Notes under the pieces: generated by a model
What the model was told of the DNA's origin: nothing
Database searches by the model: none
Seen by the model: the letters and a program-made list of their open reading frames with translations, nothing else
Made by a program: the position numbers and the translations under genes
In this document: in pieces, positions 28,653 through 36,050 of the stretch
Layout of the letters: each line of letters opens with the position of its first letter
Numbering within the stretch: position 1 is the stretch's first letter
Origin: Gelidibacter japonicus
GTDB taxonomy: Bacteria; Bacteroidota; Bacteroidia; Flavobacteriales; Flavobacteriaceae
Assembly: GCF_010725055.1 (NCBI RefSeq)
Contig: NZ_BJKB01000009.1
Coordinates: 122,839-186,838, forward strand
Direction: 5' to 3'
Length of the DNA: 64,000 nt

Positions 28653-29222
28653 TTAATATGTGGTGTTTCGATTATTGATTTTGTCCTGCATTTTTCTAAA
28701 GGAAATGATGTCTTTGTAGCGCCGAGTTCTAATGCTTATATTCGAAACCATTTCTTTGGATTCTTCCTCTTTTTGTTTCAGTATGTTGGCACGTTCGGCA
28801 TCGCTCATTTTGAGATAATCACTCGAAAGGATCTGATCAATGAAGTCCATGGTCTCCAATGAATTTTGGACAATGGCATTGAACGATTCGGAGATGCGTG
28901 TCATTTCATCTGGCTTTATATAGGGAGAATTGAGAATGGCCCTTAAATCATTCTGCATGACCTGGATCAACCGTTGGTTGTTCCGCCCAATCTCCCTGAC
29001 GGCATTCATCTGTCGGACCACATTGTTGACGGTCTCGAGATTTTCCTTTTGCTGTTTTAGAAATTCAACGGTCTTTAAAAGCTGTGAGGTCTGTTTGGCC
29101 GATTCCACGAGTGATTTTGTCAGACTTATAAAGTTGGTATTGTCGTAAACGGGCATGCCTTGTGCATGGGTTTTAATGCTTAATACCAAGACGATTCCTG
29201 TGATGAGAAATTTAATTTTCAT
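28653..29222 (-). CDS. conjugal transfer protein, TraI-like (DUF4141/VirB5-like)
   Basis: About 189 residues from the ATG at 29222, chosen because it gives a clean signal peptide (MKIKFLITGIVLVLSIKTHAQG); a start at 29249 would add nine residues. The mature part is almost entirely alpha-helical coiled coil (SLVESAKQTSQLLKTVEFLKQQKENLETVNNVVRQ), like the periplasmic TraI/DUF4141 proteins of Bacteroidota conjugation operons. It begins 2 bp before the traG stop, so translation is coupled. Confidence 0.78.
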   Translation of the reverse strand: MKIKFLITGIVLVLSIKTHAQGMPVYDNTNFISLTKSLVESAKQTSQLLKTVEFLKQQKENLETVNNVVRQMNAVREIGRNNQRLIQVMQNDLRAILNSPYIKPDEMTRISESFNAIVQNSLETMDFIDQILSSDYLKMSDAERANILKQKEEESKEMVSNISIRTRRYKDIISFRKMQDKINNRNTTY

Positions 29223-29223
29223 T

Positions 29224-31629
29224 TTATTTTGATTTAGAGGTGAATTCAATGATTGCTTTTTTCATATCGCGATGATGCTCATAGAGACTCATTATCTCTT
29301 CATTTTCCTGTCCATCCGTTAAATAGGCTGCATATACCTCCTTTGGAACTTCAAGTCTGAAAATGTTGCTTTCCTTCCCGATCTTGATGAACATCTCCGT
29401 ATACTTTCGTGGTCCCGAGAAATTGTTCTTGATGGATTTCAATTGGTTCAGGTCGTGACTGGATAGGTTGAGCCTTTTGACCAGCTCGGCGTAGCCTTTC
29501 TCATTGTTTAGACTGTAAATGACCTGTGTGTTTTCCAAAATGCTGGCAGAAGTAGCGTTGCTCGGAAGTTGGTTGATGGATTGCAGAATAATGCCAATGG
29601 CACCATTTTGTTTACGGATGGCTTGATAGTAGAATTCTACACTTTCAAGGACATTATCGAACTTCAGCTGCTTGGCAAATTCATCAAAAAGGATAATGCC
29701 TTTTTCAGCCTTGTTTTTCCAAATCGTTCGTTGAATGGCGGACTTAATCAGCTTCAACATTACGGACAGGATTTCCTTGTTGTCCCTTACTTCATCCAGT
29801 TCAAAGACGATCAATCTTTTATCCTCAATTTTATAGGTCTGGTCTTCGCTGACCTCGAACAGAAAACTATATAGACCATCGCCGACATACTCTGACATTA
29901 CGTGCAAGAAGCTCGTGACATTGAAGTAGTCGGGATGGATTTTTAAGGTGCTCAGAAGGTCTTTCTGATTCCTTTCTATAAAGCTGTAAAAACCATCCAA
30001 AGAGTGGTTTTCTGATGTGCTGTTGTAGTAATGGCGCAATATCTTTTTGACCGAAACCGATTGTGCTTTAGTTACTTTCAAATCTGAGGCAAACAACTCA
30101 AAAAGAAACATGGATAAATCTTCTAATCGTTCCGGTGTGAGGTCATTTTGATGGCTGATGTAGAACGGATTGATGCCTAAGTTTTTTCCACTCTCGTAGC
30201 GCAGCACCGTGTATTGTTCAGGATATAACTTGGCAAACTTTGTATAGGAACCACCCAGATCGATAATGACCAACCGGACACTACTTTCAAAATATTGGCG
30301 CAGGATATTATTGGCCAAAAAGGATTTACCCTCTCCGGTGGGTGCAAAAATGGCGAAGTTCCTTGCCTTGATGCGTTTTTTGCGTTCGTCCCATACATCC
30401 TTTAAAACCGGAATATTATGTTCGCGGTCGTTGAAGATAATTCCAGTGTCATCCGATTTGTAGTTCGTATGGTTTATGAGCAGGCAAAGGGCATGCTTCA
30501 GGTCGGTCACATAGAGATCGGAATTGGAGAAATTGGAAGAGAAGCAACAGTAACTGTTGAGAATGTAATTCTTGCGTGCTTCACCTCGCGGATAATAGGG
30601 GAGGATATCCAGTTCCTTGAACTCGGTCTTTATCTTGGAGGTAATCTTGTCGAGCTCTTTAGCCGTTTTGGCCCAATAGACAATATTGAGATGGCCTCGA
30701 ATGATCCGTGAACTGTCATCGGTATTAATCTGGTCGAGAATGTGTTGGATTTTTCCGAGTACGACCTTGTTCTGTGAACCAAAACCGGAGCTTTTGTTCA
30801 GCTCCTCTATTTTTTTATCCAGCAGTTTGCGCCACTTTTGTTTGTCATCCAAATAGATGATTTGATTGACAATATGGTTTTCATTGAGCGTAAGCCCTAA
30901 ACCATCAATAAACCCTTGATGAAACACAAAATCGTCAGAAGTGAATTTATCATTGGTCTTGCTGCTCTGTACACTTTCGCCAAAGCACAGTTCGCTATTG
31001 ATGGCTAGGGCGTTAAATTGGTTGTCGCCAATAGTAACACTTTTTTTATCGAGTTGAATATCCGTGTCAAAACCTTCATTGAACCCGTTAAAATAGTTGC
31101 TTGTAAGTTTTAGAATGTCATTTTCCATAAGGGGCCTAAAGTCCATTTTTCTACTGTTGTTGATGAATGAAATGGAATCACTGACCGAATTGCTGAAACT
31201 TTTGATGGTGTCATCCAGTTCACCTACAATGCCCTTGGACACTTTTCGAAATGGATTGATGTATTTAGCGTTGTTTAATGCTTTGTTCTTGGTCAAAATG
31301 AAAAACAAATAGCATCGATGATCAATATGCTCACGACCTTTAAAATGGTTGTGGGTTGCCTTTGCCAAAAACGTGTTGTTTGGAAGTTGCTCGGATGTAT
31401 AGTATGTTTTGAGATAAACATCCTGCTTGTGGACCACCGTCCCAACAGGTAGTGACTTTAGGGCCTGAAACCATACCCCATGGATATCTTCAAAGTCTTT
31501 TTCAGAAAGGGAGTAGATTTCAGGTAAGTCCCCTTCATAGCAAAGGATGACATTGCCATTGGTGGCCAATATGATATGGTCCTGGATATCTGCAATGGGA
31601 TGATATGCCGAAAGATCAATCTTGTCCAT
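29224..31629 (-). CDS. traG: conjugation system ATPase TraG (VirB4-like)
   Basis: 801-residue cytosolic ATPase that powers assembly and transport of the conjugation channel. Walker A is FAPTGEGKSFLANNIL at about 427-442, Walker B KGIILFDEFAKQL at about 643-655, followed by the conserved SINQLPSNATSASILENTQVIYSL segment. The N-terminal half is the VirB4 membrane-interacting region. It overlaps traF by 14 bp. Bacteroidota TraG is VirB4-like and should not be confused with the coupling protein encoded at 21888-23468. Confidence 0.93.
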   Translation of the reverse strand: MDKIDLSAYHPIADIQDHIILATNGNVILCYEGDLPEIYSLSEKDFEDIHGVWFQALKSLPVGTVVHKQDVYLKTYYTSEQLPNNTFLAKATHNHFKGREHIDHRCYLFFILTKNKALNNAKYINPFRKVSKGIVGELDDTIKSFSNSVSDSISFINNSRKMDFRPLMENDILKLTSNYFNGFNEGFDTDIQLDKKSVTIGDNQFNALAINSELCFGESVQSSKTNDKFTSDDFVFHQGFIDGLGLTLNENHIVNQIIYLDDKQKWRKLLDKKIEELNKSSGFGSQNKVVLGKIQHILDQINTDDSSRIIRGHLNIVYWAKTAKELDKITSKIKTEFKELDILPYYPRGEARKNYILNSYCCFSSNFSNSDLYVTDLKHALCLLINHTNYKSDDTGIIFNDREHNIPVLKDVWDERKKRIKARNFAIFAPTGEGKSFLANNILRQYFESSVRLVIIDLGGSYTKFAKLYPEQYTVLRYESGKNLGINPFYISHQNDLTPERLEDLSMFLFELFASDLKVTKAQSVSVKKILRHYYNSTSENHSLDGFYSFIERNQKDLLSTLKIHPDYFNVTSFLHVMSEYVGDGLYSFLFEVSEDQTYKIEDKRLIVFELDEVRDNKEILSVMLKLIKSAIQRTIWKNKAEKGIILFDEFAKQLKFDNVLESVEFYYQAIRKQNGAIGIILQSINQLPSNATSASILENTQVIYSLNNEKGYAELVKRLNLSSHDLNQLKSIKNNFSGPRKYTEMFIKIGKESNIFRLEVPKEVYAAYLTDGQENEEIMSLYEHHRDMKKAIIEFTSKSK

Positions 31630-31900
31630 AGTTGAAGCCTGTATTTTGTTTGTTGCTGATAATTTTGGGGAAGACCCTGGTCATCTGAAAGAGTTGAGGA
31701 TGGTTCGTAATTCGAATCAGTGCTACGTAGAGCGCGGCATTCAAAATGAAAACCCCGATAATGATTCCAAAGCTGAATGAAAATATAATGATCAATAGTG
31801 AAGCCAATATGGCCACCATCATGAGTGCAAATAGCGAAATAGGCAGTCCGAAAATGACTGCCTGTTTCCTGATGTTCCTATAGACCTCGAATTTCTTCAT
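31616..31900 (-). CDS. traF: conjugative transposon protein TraF (DUF4133-like)
   Basis: 94-residue inner-membrane protein with two adjacent hydrophobic segments (FALMMVAILASLLIIIFSF and GIIIGVFILNAALYVAL), matching the small VirB3-like TraF proteins. It begins with KKFEVYRNIRKQAVIFGLP, a common opening, and ends inside the start of traG (14-bp overlap). Confidence 0.88.
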   Translation of the reverse strand: MKKFEVYRNIRKQAVIFGLPISLFALMMVAILASLLIIIFSFSFGIIIGVFILNAALYVALIRITNHPQLFQMTRVFPKIISNKQNTGFNYGQD

Positions 31901-31932
31901 AACGCATATTTTATGAAAAGCCTCTTAACCAC

Positions 31933-32220
31933 TTAGACGACGATGCCAATGAGATAGGTAAATATGCCGACTACGGCACCCGCGATCAAGACAAAGACCA
32001 AAACGCGAGTGATGCCTTTCTTTAAATCTGCGTTCTCTCCAAAGAAGTGCCCGGCATTGAAAAGAAAGCCTACGAGAAAAATGACGCCCAAAATGATGGG
32101 GAATACGGTTCTGATGGTATTGGATACATCATTTACGGAATCTTCAATGCCGCCAATTTGTGCAAAAAGCGTTGTGGAGATGAGCGAGAGAAATCCTGTG
32201 ACATAGATTGATTTTTTCAT
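31933..32220 (-). CDS. traE: conjugative transposon protein TraE (DUF4134-like)
   Basis: 95-residue protein with a signal peptide (ending LFAQ) and two further hydrophobic segments separated by a short charged loop (HFFGENADLKKGITR), the arrangement of VirB2-type pilin or channel subunits. It is the first gene of the minus-strand transfer operon; the 182 bp upstream should contain the operon promoter, shared back to back with the amidase gene. Confidence 0.88.
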   Translation of the reverse strand: MKKSIYVTGFLSLISTTLFAQIGGIEDSVNDVSNTIRTVFPIILGVIFLVGFLFNAGHFFGENADLKKGITRVLVFVLIAGAVVGIFTYLIGIVV

Positions 32221-32244
32221 AACAGAAAGTTTTAAGGTTTCGTG

Positions 32245-32276
32245 TTGTTTTTGCTATTGAAATTTACATAAATTTG
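32245..32276 (+). promoter_or_regulatory. putative promoter for the amidase gene
   Basis: TTG at 32245-32247, 21 bases, then TAAATTTG at 32269-32276, close to the Bacteroidota -33/-7 consensus. The implied transcript would have about 120 bases before the amidase start at 32403. Confidence 0.45.
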
Positions 32277-32402
32277 CATTTAAAACACTGTAAATCAAAT
32301 AATTGTGAATAAAATATTATTTGATATTGTTTGAATTCCTTTGCTGTTATTTGGTATCAAATTTTATGGGATTTTGTATACTGCTTGTTGATAACCTGAA
32401 AA

Positions 32403-33041
32403 ATGAAAATGAAAAAAGTGCTCAAAAACGTCAGTTTTATCTTTTTGCTTCTAAAAATGTGTTTCATTTTTGGACAGGAATCGGCAACTCAAAAAATAAT
32501 AATTATAGATGTTGGACACGGTGGAAAAGACTCCGGTGCCATCGGAATAAATGGTATAAAGGAAAAAGATGTCGTGCTTAATATGGCTATGGAGATTTTG
32601 AGATTAAATAACCATTTGGAACATCCACTGGAGATCTACTTGACGAGATCTAGTGATACGCTTATTTCGTTATCGGATCGGACAAAATTAGCCAACTCTT
32701 TAAAAGCAGACCTGTTTGTTTCCTTGCATTGTAACCATGCCAATAATTCGGAGGCCAGGGGAATTGAAGTGTATGTGCCCAAGGAGACTTCACAATATGC
32801 GAGAGATGCCATCTGGTTGGCTTTTGAATGGCAAGCGACGTTCAAGGAAAAATTGGGATTTGAGAGTAGGGGTGTGAAGTTTGCGGATTTTCAGGTGTTA
32901 CGGGAGACTAATGGTCAGCGTCCTGTGGTACTTTTGGAATTGGGATTTTTGAGTAATTTAGATGAGCATGCCTATCTGTCTAACAATCGAAGCTCGATTG
33001 CCATTGCACAAGTAATTTTGATGACAATAATGAAATATTGA
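32403..33041 (+). CDS. N-acetylmuramoyl-L-alanine amidase (Amidase_3)
   Basis: 212-residue exported peptidoglycan amidase that cuts the bond between MurNAc and the stem peptide. After a signal peptide (ending FIFGQ) the zinc ligands are seen in IIDVGHGGKDSGAIG (His39), GIKEKDVVL (Glu54) and LFVSLHCNHAN (the His in SLH). The catalytic Glu lies in VLLELGFLSN near the C-terminus. In a conjugative element it probably opens the cell wall for the transfer apparatus. The stop overlaps the start of a 33-codon frame (TGATG). Confidence 0.92.
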   Translation: MKMKKVLKNVSFIFLLLKMCFIFGQESATQKIIIIDVGHGGKDSGAIGINGIKEKDVVLNMAMEILRLNNHLEHPLEIYLTRSSDTLISLSDRTKLANSLKADLFVSLHCNHANNSEARGIEVYVPKETSQYARDAIWLAFEWQATFKEKLGFESRGVKFADFQVLRETNGQRPVVLLELGFLSNLDEHAYLSNNRSSIAIAQVILMTIMKY

Positions 33042-33142
33042 TGATGAAAGCGATTTATTTTTTGCTTACCAAACGTTTAAGGGAAATAGTGGTGCAATTT
33101 GTGATGGAGTTAGTATCCATCTACAAATCATGGCATAAATAA
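33041..33142 (+). CDS. 33-residue hypothetical protein coupled to the amidase gene
   Basis: A short frame starts on the A of the amidase TGA stop (ATGATG) and encodes a basic, amphipathic peptide beginning MMKAIYFLLTKRLREIVVQF. The TGATG overlap strongly suggests translational coupling. It ends one base before the convergent ATPase gene. No family is recognised; a small membrane-associated partner of the amidase is possible. Confidence 0.5.
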   Translation: MMKAIYFLLTKRLREIVVQFVMELVSIYKSWHK

Positions 33143-33143
33143 G

Positions 33144-33806
33144 TCATTTTCTCTTATCTATAGCCCTTTCATCAAACGCAATCAAATTAAACAATTCCCG
33201 CATTCTGCTCCGCACCCGATGGCCATAGTGTTCTTCCAGCTCATTAGCACCAAGATTGGTAGTAGCGTGGGTTTTAATTTTCTGTTTGGTGTCCAGAAAA
33301 AGTTCATATCTGGACAATAAGACCTCGCCCATCACATTGAGGTCTTTTCCATAGAATCGGCCCATGGGCTCTACGCCCAGATCATCAAAACAATAGGACT
33401 TGCTGTTCCCATAATCTTCAATCGTTTTGAAGCCAAGATGATTAAAGCTAAAAGTGACATTACGGGAAGGAATGACTTCGTAAGGCCGTTGTATCGGTAC
33501 GATATAGCGTAGGAGTTTCATCAGGGTGGTCTTTCCGCAACCTACAGGTCCGGAAAGGAGAATGCCCTTGTTAGGATCAATGTCGTTCTTTTGGCAATAG
33601 TCTCTGTCCTTGATGAAATAATGGCACAGCTTTCGGATGACGGCAAGATCTTCGTTGTAAATTTTAAAGTGGTTGCCAAACAGTGATTTTCCCTTGGCAT
33701 CCAGGTAGGTCAGTATGAGATCAAAATCATAGACCACCATTTTGCCATCAAAGGTGCCGATGCAGTATTCCACATCATCTTCAATAATTTTAGAGGGGTT
33801 GTCCAT
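33144..33806 (-). CDS. P-loop ATPase, DnaC/IstB-like
   Basis: 220-residue cytosolic ATPase. Walker A is GPVGCGKTT (residues 86-94), Walker B SYCFDDLGVEPMG near 135-147, and an arginine-rich YGHRVRSRMRELFNLIAF segment near the end may be the arginine-finger and sensor region. It resembles helicase-loader-type ATPases found in the replication/maintenance block of conjugative elements. Its start lies inside the end of the upstream gene (17-bp overlap), so the pair is translated together. Confidence 0.75.
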   Translation of the reverse strand: MDNPSKIIEDDVEYCIGTFDGKMVVYDFDLILTYLDAKGKSLFGNHFKIYNEDLAVIRKLCHYFIKDRDYCQKNDIDPNKGILLSGPVGCGKTTLMKLLRYIVPIQRPYEVIPSRNVTFSFNHLGFKTIEDYGNSKSYCFDDLGVEPMGRFYGKDLNVMGEVLLSRYELFLDTKQKIKTHATTNLGANELEEHYGHRVRSRMRELFNLIAFDERAIDKRK

Positions 33807-34575
33807 AATCTTTGTATTTAGTGGTTTTTAAGTTGTCCTTAAATTGGGACGGTGGCTTTGTGTTTGCCTTGCTTTCTTTTTTGAATAACTCGGCCCTGTC
33901 CATCCAATGCTTGGCAAGAGCGCGCCAATCCCGAATGGTGTTGCCGTCACTTGTTTTCCAGTTCCGGTTTAGGTAATGCTCGAAGAATTTTTTTCCTTCA
34001 TCAGCATGACAACCTTTTTCAACAAAAAAATCAATAACAACCTGCCAGCCCTTTGGTTGTTTATTAATGTTTACTTGTTTATTACTGTTTATAGTAGATC
34101 CCATTGTAAGTCCGCTGGTGGGACCATACCGTCCCAAACCAGGTTCAGTCTTGGGACGGTATCGTTCCGCAATCTGTTCCAATAGGGGACTGCACTGTCC
34201 CGAAAGAGGTTCATTTTCGGGACGATGCCAATCATCAACTTGTCCTGTATTGGAACTGTTTTGATCCTGCAAAGATTCATCCTCGGTCCAGAAAATTGAC
34301 ATCTTTATTTTACTGCCCTTGTAGGGACTATTGGACGGATAATAGGAGAGGTATTTCCAATCATCGAGATCTCTAAGGCACCGGTGATATGAGGATTTTG
34401 AGCCTATTTTTGACGCTGTCATCAGATCTCTTCGGTTCACACTGAAGACTTCTGCAAATCGGTTGCAGTTCCATTCTTGAAACAGTGCCATGTACAGACT
34501 GATATGGGTGGGCTTCAGGTGGTCATCCAAAAAGAATTTTTCAAATGCCGCATTGAGAAGCTTTATGTAATTCAT
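33790..34575 (-). CDS. hypothetical protein, possible replication initiator-like with HTH
   Basis: 261 residues, not confidently recognised. The first 90 residues (NAAFEKFFLDDHLKPTHISLYMALFQEWN...VNRRDLMTASKIGSKSSYHRCLRDLDDW) look like a winged-helix DNA-binding domain as in replication/primosome proteins. The last 80 (GWQVVIDFFVEKGCHADEGKKFFEHYLNRNWKTSDG...RDWRALAKHWMDRA) resemble a DnaD/DnaT-like tail. The middle holds an imperfect tandem repeat (HRPENEPLSGQCSPLLEQ / YRPKTEPGLGRYGPTSGL). Coupled with the ATPase downstream, it may load a helicase on the excised circle. Confidence 0.6.
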   Translation of the reverse strand: MNYIKLLNAAFEKFFLDDHLKPTHISLYMALFQEWNCNRFAEVFSVNRRDLMTASKIGSKSSYHRCLRDLDDWKYLSYYPSNSPYKGSKIKMSIFWTEDESLQDQNSSNTGQVDDWHRPENEPLSGQCSPLLEQIAERYRPKTEPGLGRYGPTSGLTMGSTINSNKQVNINKQPKGWQVVIDFFVEKGCHADEGKKFFEHYLNRNWKTSDGNTIRDWRALAKHWMDRAELFKKESKANTKPPSQFKDNLKTTKYKDYGQPL

Positions 34576-34578
34576 CTT

Positions 34579-34863
34579 CTACGAGTTTGAACCGTGTTGT
34601 ACACGGTTGGCGGTCATTACATTTTGTATTTCTTGGGCATCGTAGTAGATAATGCCACCTACTTTTGTATAGGGGAGCGTGCCATTGATGCGAAGATTTT
34701 GTAATGTTCCTGGACTTACCTGAAGCAAATCCATAACCTCAGAAGATTTGAGGTATTTTTTCAGCTTTCCGGTGGCTTGTTTGGATAGCAATTTTTTAAT
34801 ATCATCGAGCAATTCCATTTTGAATTCCCGAAGATCGTCTGTGGTAATAATACTTGTTGGCAT
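34579..34863 (-). CDS. helix-turn-helix (excisionase-family) DNA-binding protein
   Basis: 94 residues. The C-terminal half (LKKYLKSSEVMDLLQVSPGTLQNLRINGTLPYTKVGGIIYYDAQEIQNVM) is a MerR/Xis-type winged helix of the HTH_17 kind, with a short coiled-coil N-terminus. Such proteins serve as excision factors or regulators in Bacteroidota elements. It starts the three-gene minus-strand block, 3 bp before the replication-like gene. Confidence 0.85.
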   Translation of the reverse strand: MPTSIITTDDLREFKMELLDDIKKLLSKQATGKLKKYLKSSEVMDLLQVSPGTLQNLRINGTLPYTKVGGIIYYDAQEIQNVMTANRVQHGSNS

Positions 34864-35187
34864 AATAAAAGGGTTTTAGAGAAAGGGACTATCACATTGA
34901 TGTCAACAAAATTGATAGCCCCTGACCTGATTTAGCTCACGACCTTAAATATTTCAATAAATATGAGTTCGTGAATCTTCGATTTGACTTTCGTTATGCA
35001 AATTTGATAGTTTTTATTGTCAAAGCATCAATAGTCCATCCAGAGGTGGGAGATTTTTACTGTAATAGAATTTGAGTTGTTTTGATACGGGAAAGATTGA
35101 AAAGACAATAGTTTTGTCTTCAAATTACACTAAAGTATATGGAGAAAGGTATGGAATGGAAACATCCAAGTTGGGATGAACTATGGA
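34864..35187 (-). other. 324-bp intergenic region between xis-like and rteC genes
   Basis: No gene, strong repeat or hairpin seen. It should contain the promoter of the minus-strand excisionase/replication block. RteC may act here by analogy with CTnDOT, where RteC switches on excision genes. Confidence 0.4.
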
Positions 35188-36036
35188 TCATTCATCGGAA
35201 TCATCAATCCTTTTGTTTAGGGAATCGGTCAGTTTGTCCATGAATTTGGTTTTGCTTGATTTTCTCGCTCTGATTTCCATGAAAGTGTGGTAGTAATTGC
35301 CAAGGTCAACGTTAAACGATTGCTCAAACACGGATGCCAGTTCCTTAATGTCAGCGGTGCCGCTGTTAATTGCCCCACTGCTATGCAGAGCGTAGATCAA
35401 CTCAATCAGTTCCGTTTTGTTTCCAGTCCAAAAAAGTTTTGAAGATGAATTTTTCATTGCATTTTGGTAAACATTGTTAGTTGTTTCTAATTTTTCAATT
35501 TCCTGTTGTAAATACACGATGAGCATATCATAGGCCATGATCATCGCAACGGTAGTGTCCTGAGAAGTAGTAAACTGATCATCTATGAAAAAATGGTACG
35601 ACTCAGTGGGCGACCGAAGATCGGCCTTGCCCCGAATGAAATATTCCTCATCAAGTGTTGTGGCCCCTCTGCGGTAATAATGGTAGAAATCCAAATTGTC
35701 ATTAAAATAGACCTGCAGTTTATTGATGTGGGCATTGAGATATTTGATCTGGAATTTGGAGCTGCTCCTGGGGCGTTTGCTTTCAATATTAAACAGTTTT
35801 ACAAAATAGATGAGTTTGCTAAAAATTTGGGGTTTAACATGTTTAAAAAAAGAAATTTCTTCTTCTGTATTAGTAAACCCCAATTCCAGTACCTTTTTAC
35901 GTAATAGCTTAATGAATTTTTCAGTTCTTGAAATGCCATGCTCTGCTTTATATAAAATATCTTCCGTGCGGGACTCCAAGGCATCTAAGTGCATCTGGTA
36001 TTCCGATATTAATTCTTGGTATTTCATGTCCTGCAA
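35188..36036 (-). CDS. rteC: RteC-domain regulator
   Basis: 282-residue protein matching RteC of CTnDOT-type elements. It opens with helices (YQELISEYQMHLDALESRTEDILYKAEHGISRTEKFIKLLR), then FKHVKPQIFSKLIYFVKLFNIE and FYHYYRRGATTLDEEYFIRGKAD, segments I associate with the RteC family, and a C-terminal winged-helix-like part with LFWTGNKTELIELIYALHSSGAIN. In CTnDOT, RteC activates transcription of the excision operon. No RteA/RteB two-component genes are visible here. A start at 36027 is also possible. Confidence 0.9.
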   Translation of the reverse strand: MQDMKYQELISEYQMHLDALESRTEDILYKAEHGISRTEKFIKLLRKKVLELGFTNTEEEISFFKHVKPQIFSKLIYFVKLFNIESKRPRSSSKFQIKYLNAHINKLQVYFNDNLDFYHYYRRGATTLDEEYFIRGKADLRSPTESYHFFIDDQFTTSQDTTVAMIMAYDMLIVYLQQEIEKLETTNNVYQNAMKNSSSKLFWTGNKTELIELIYALHSSGAINSGTADIKELASVFEQSFNVDLGNYYHTFMEIRARKSSKTKFMDKLTDSLNKRIDDSDE

Positions 36037-36050
36037 ACTGATGTCCTTGC

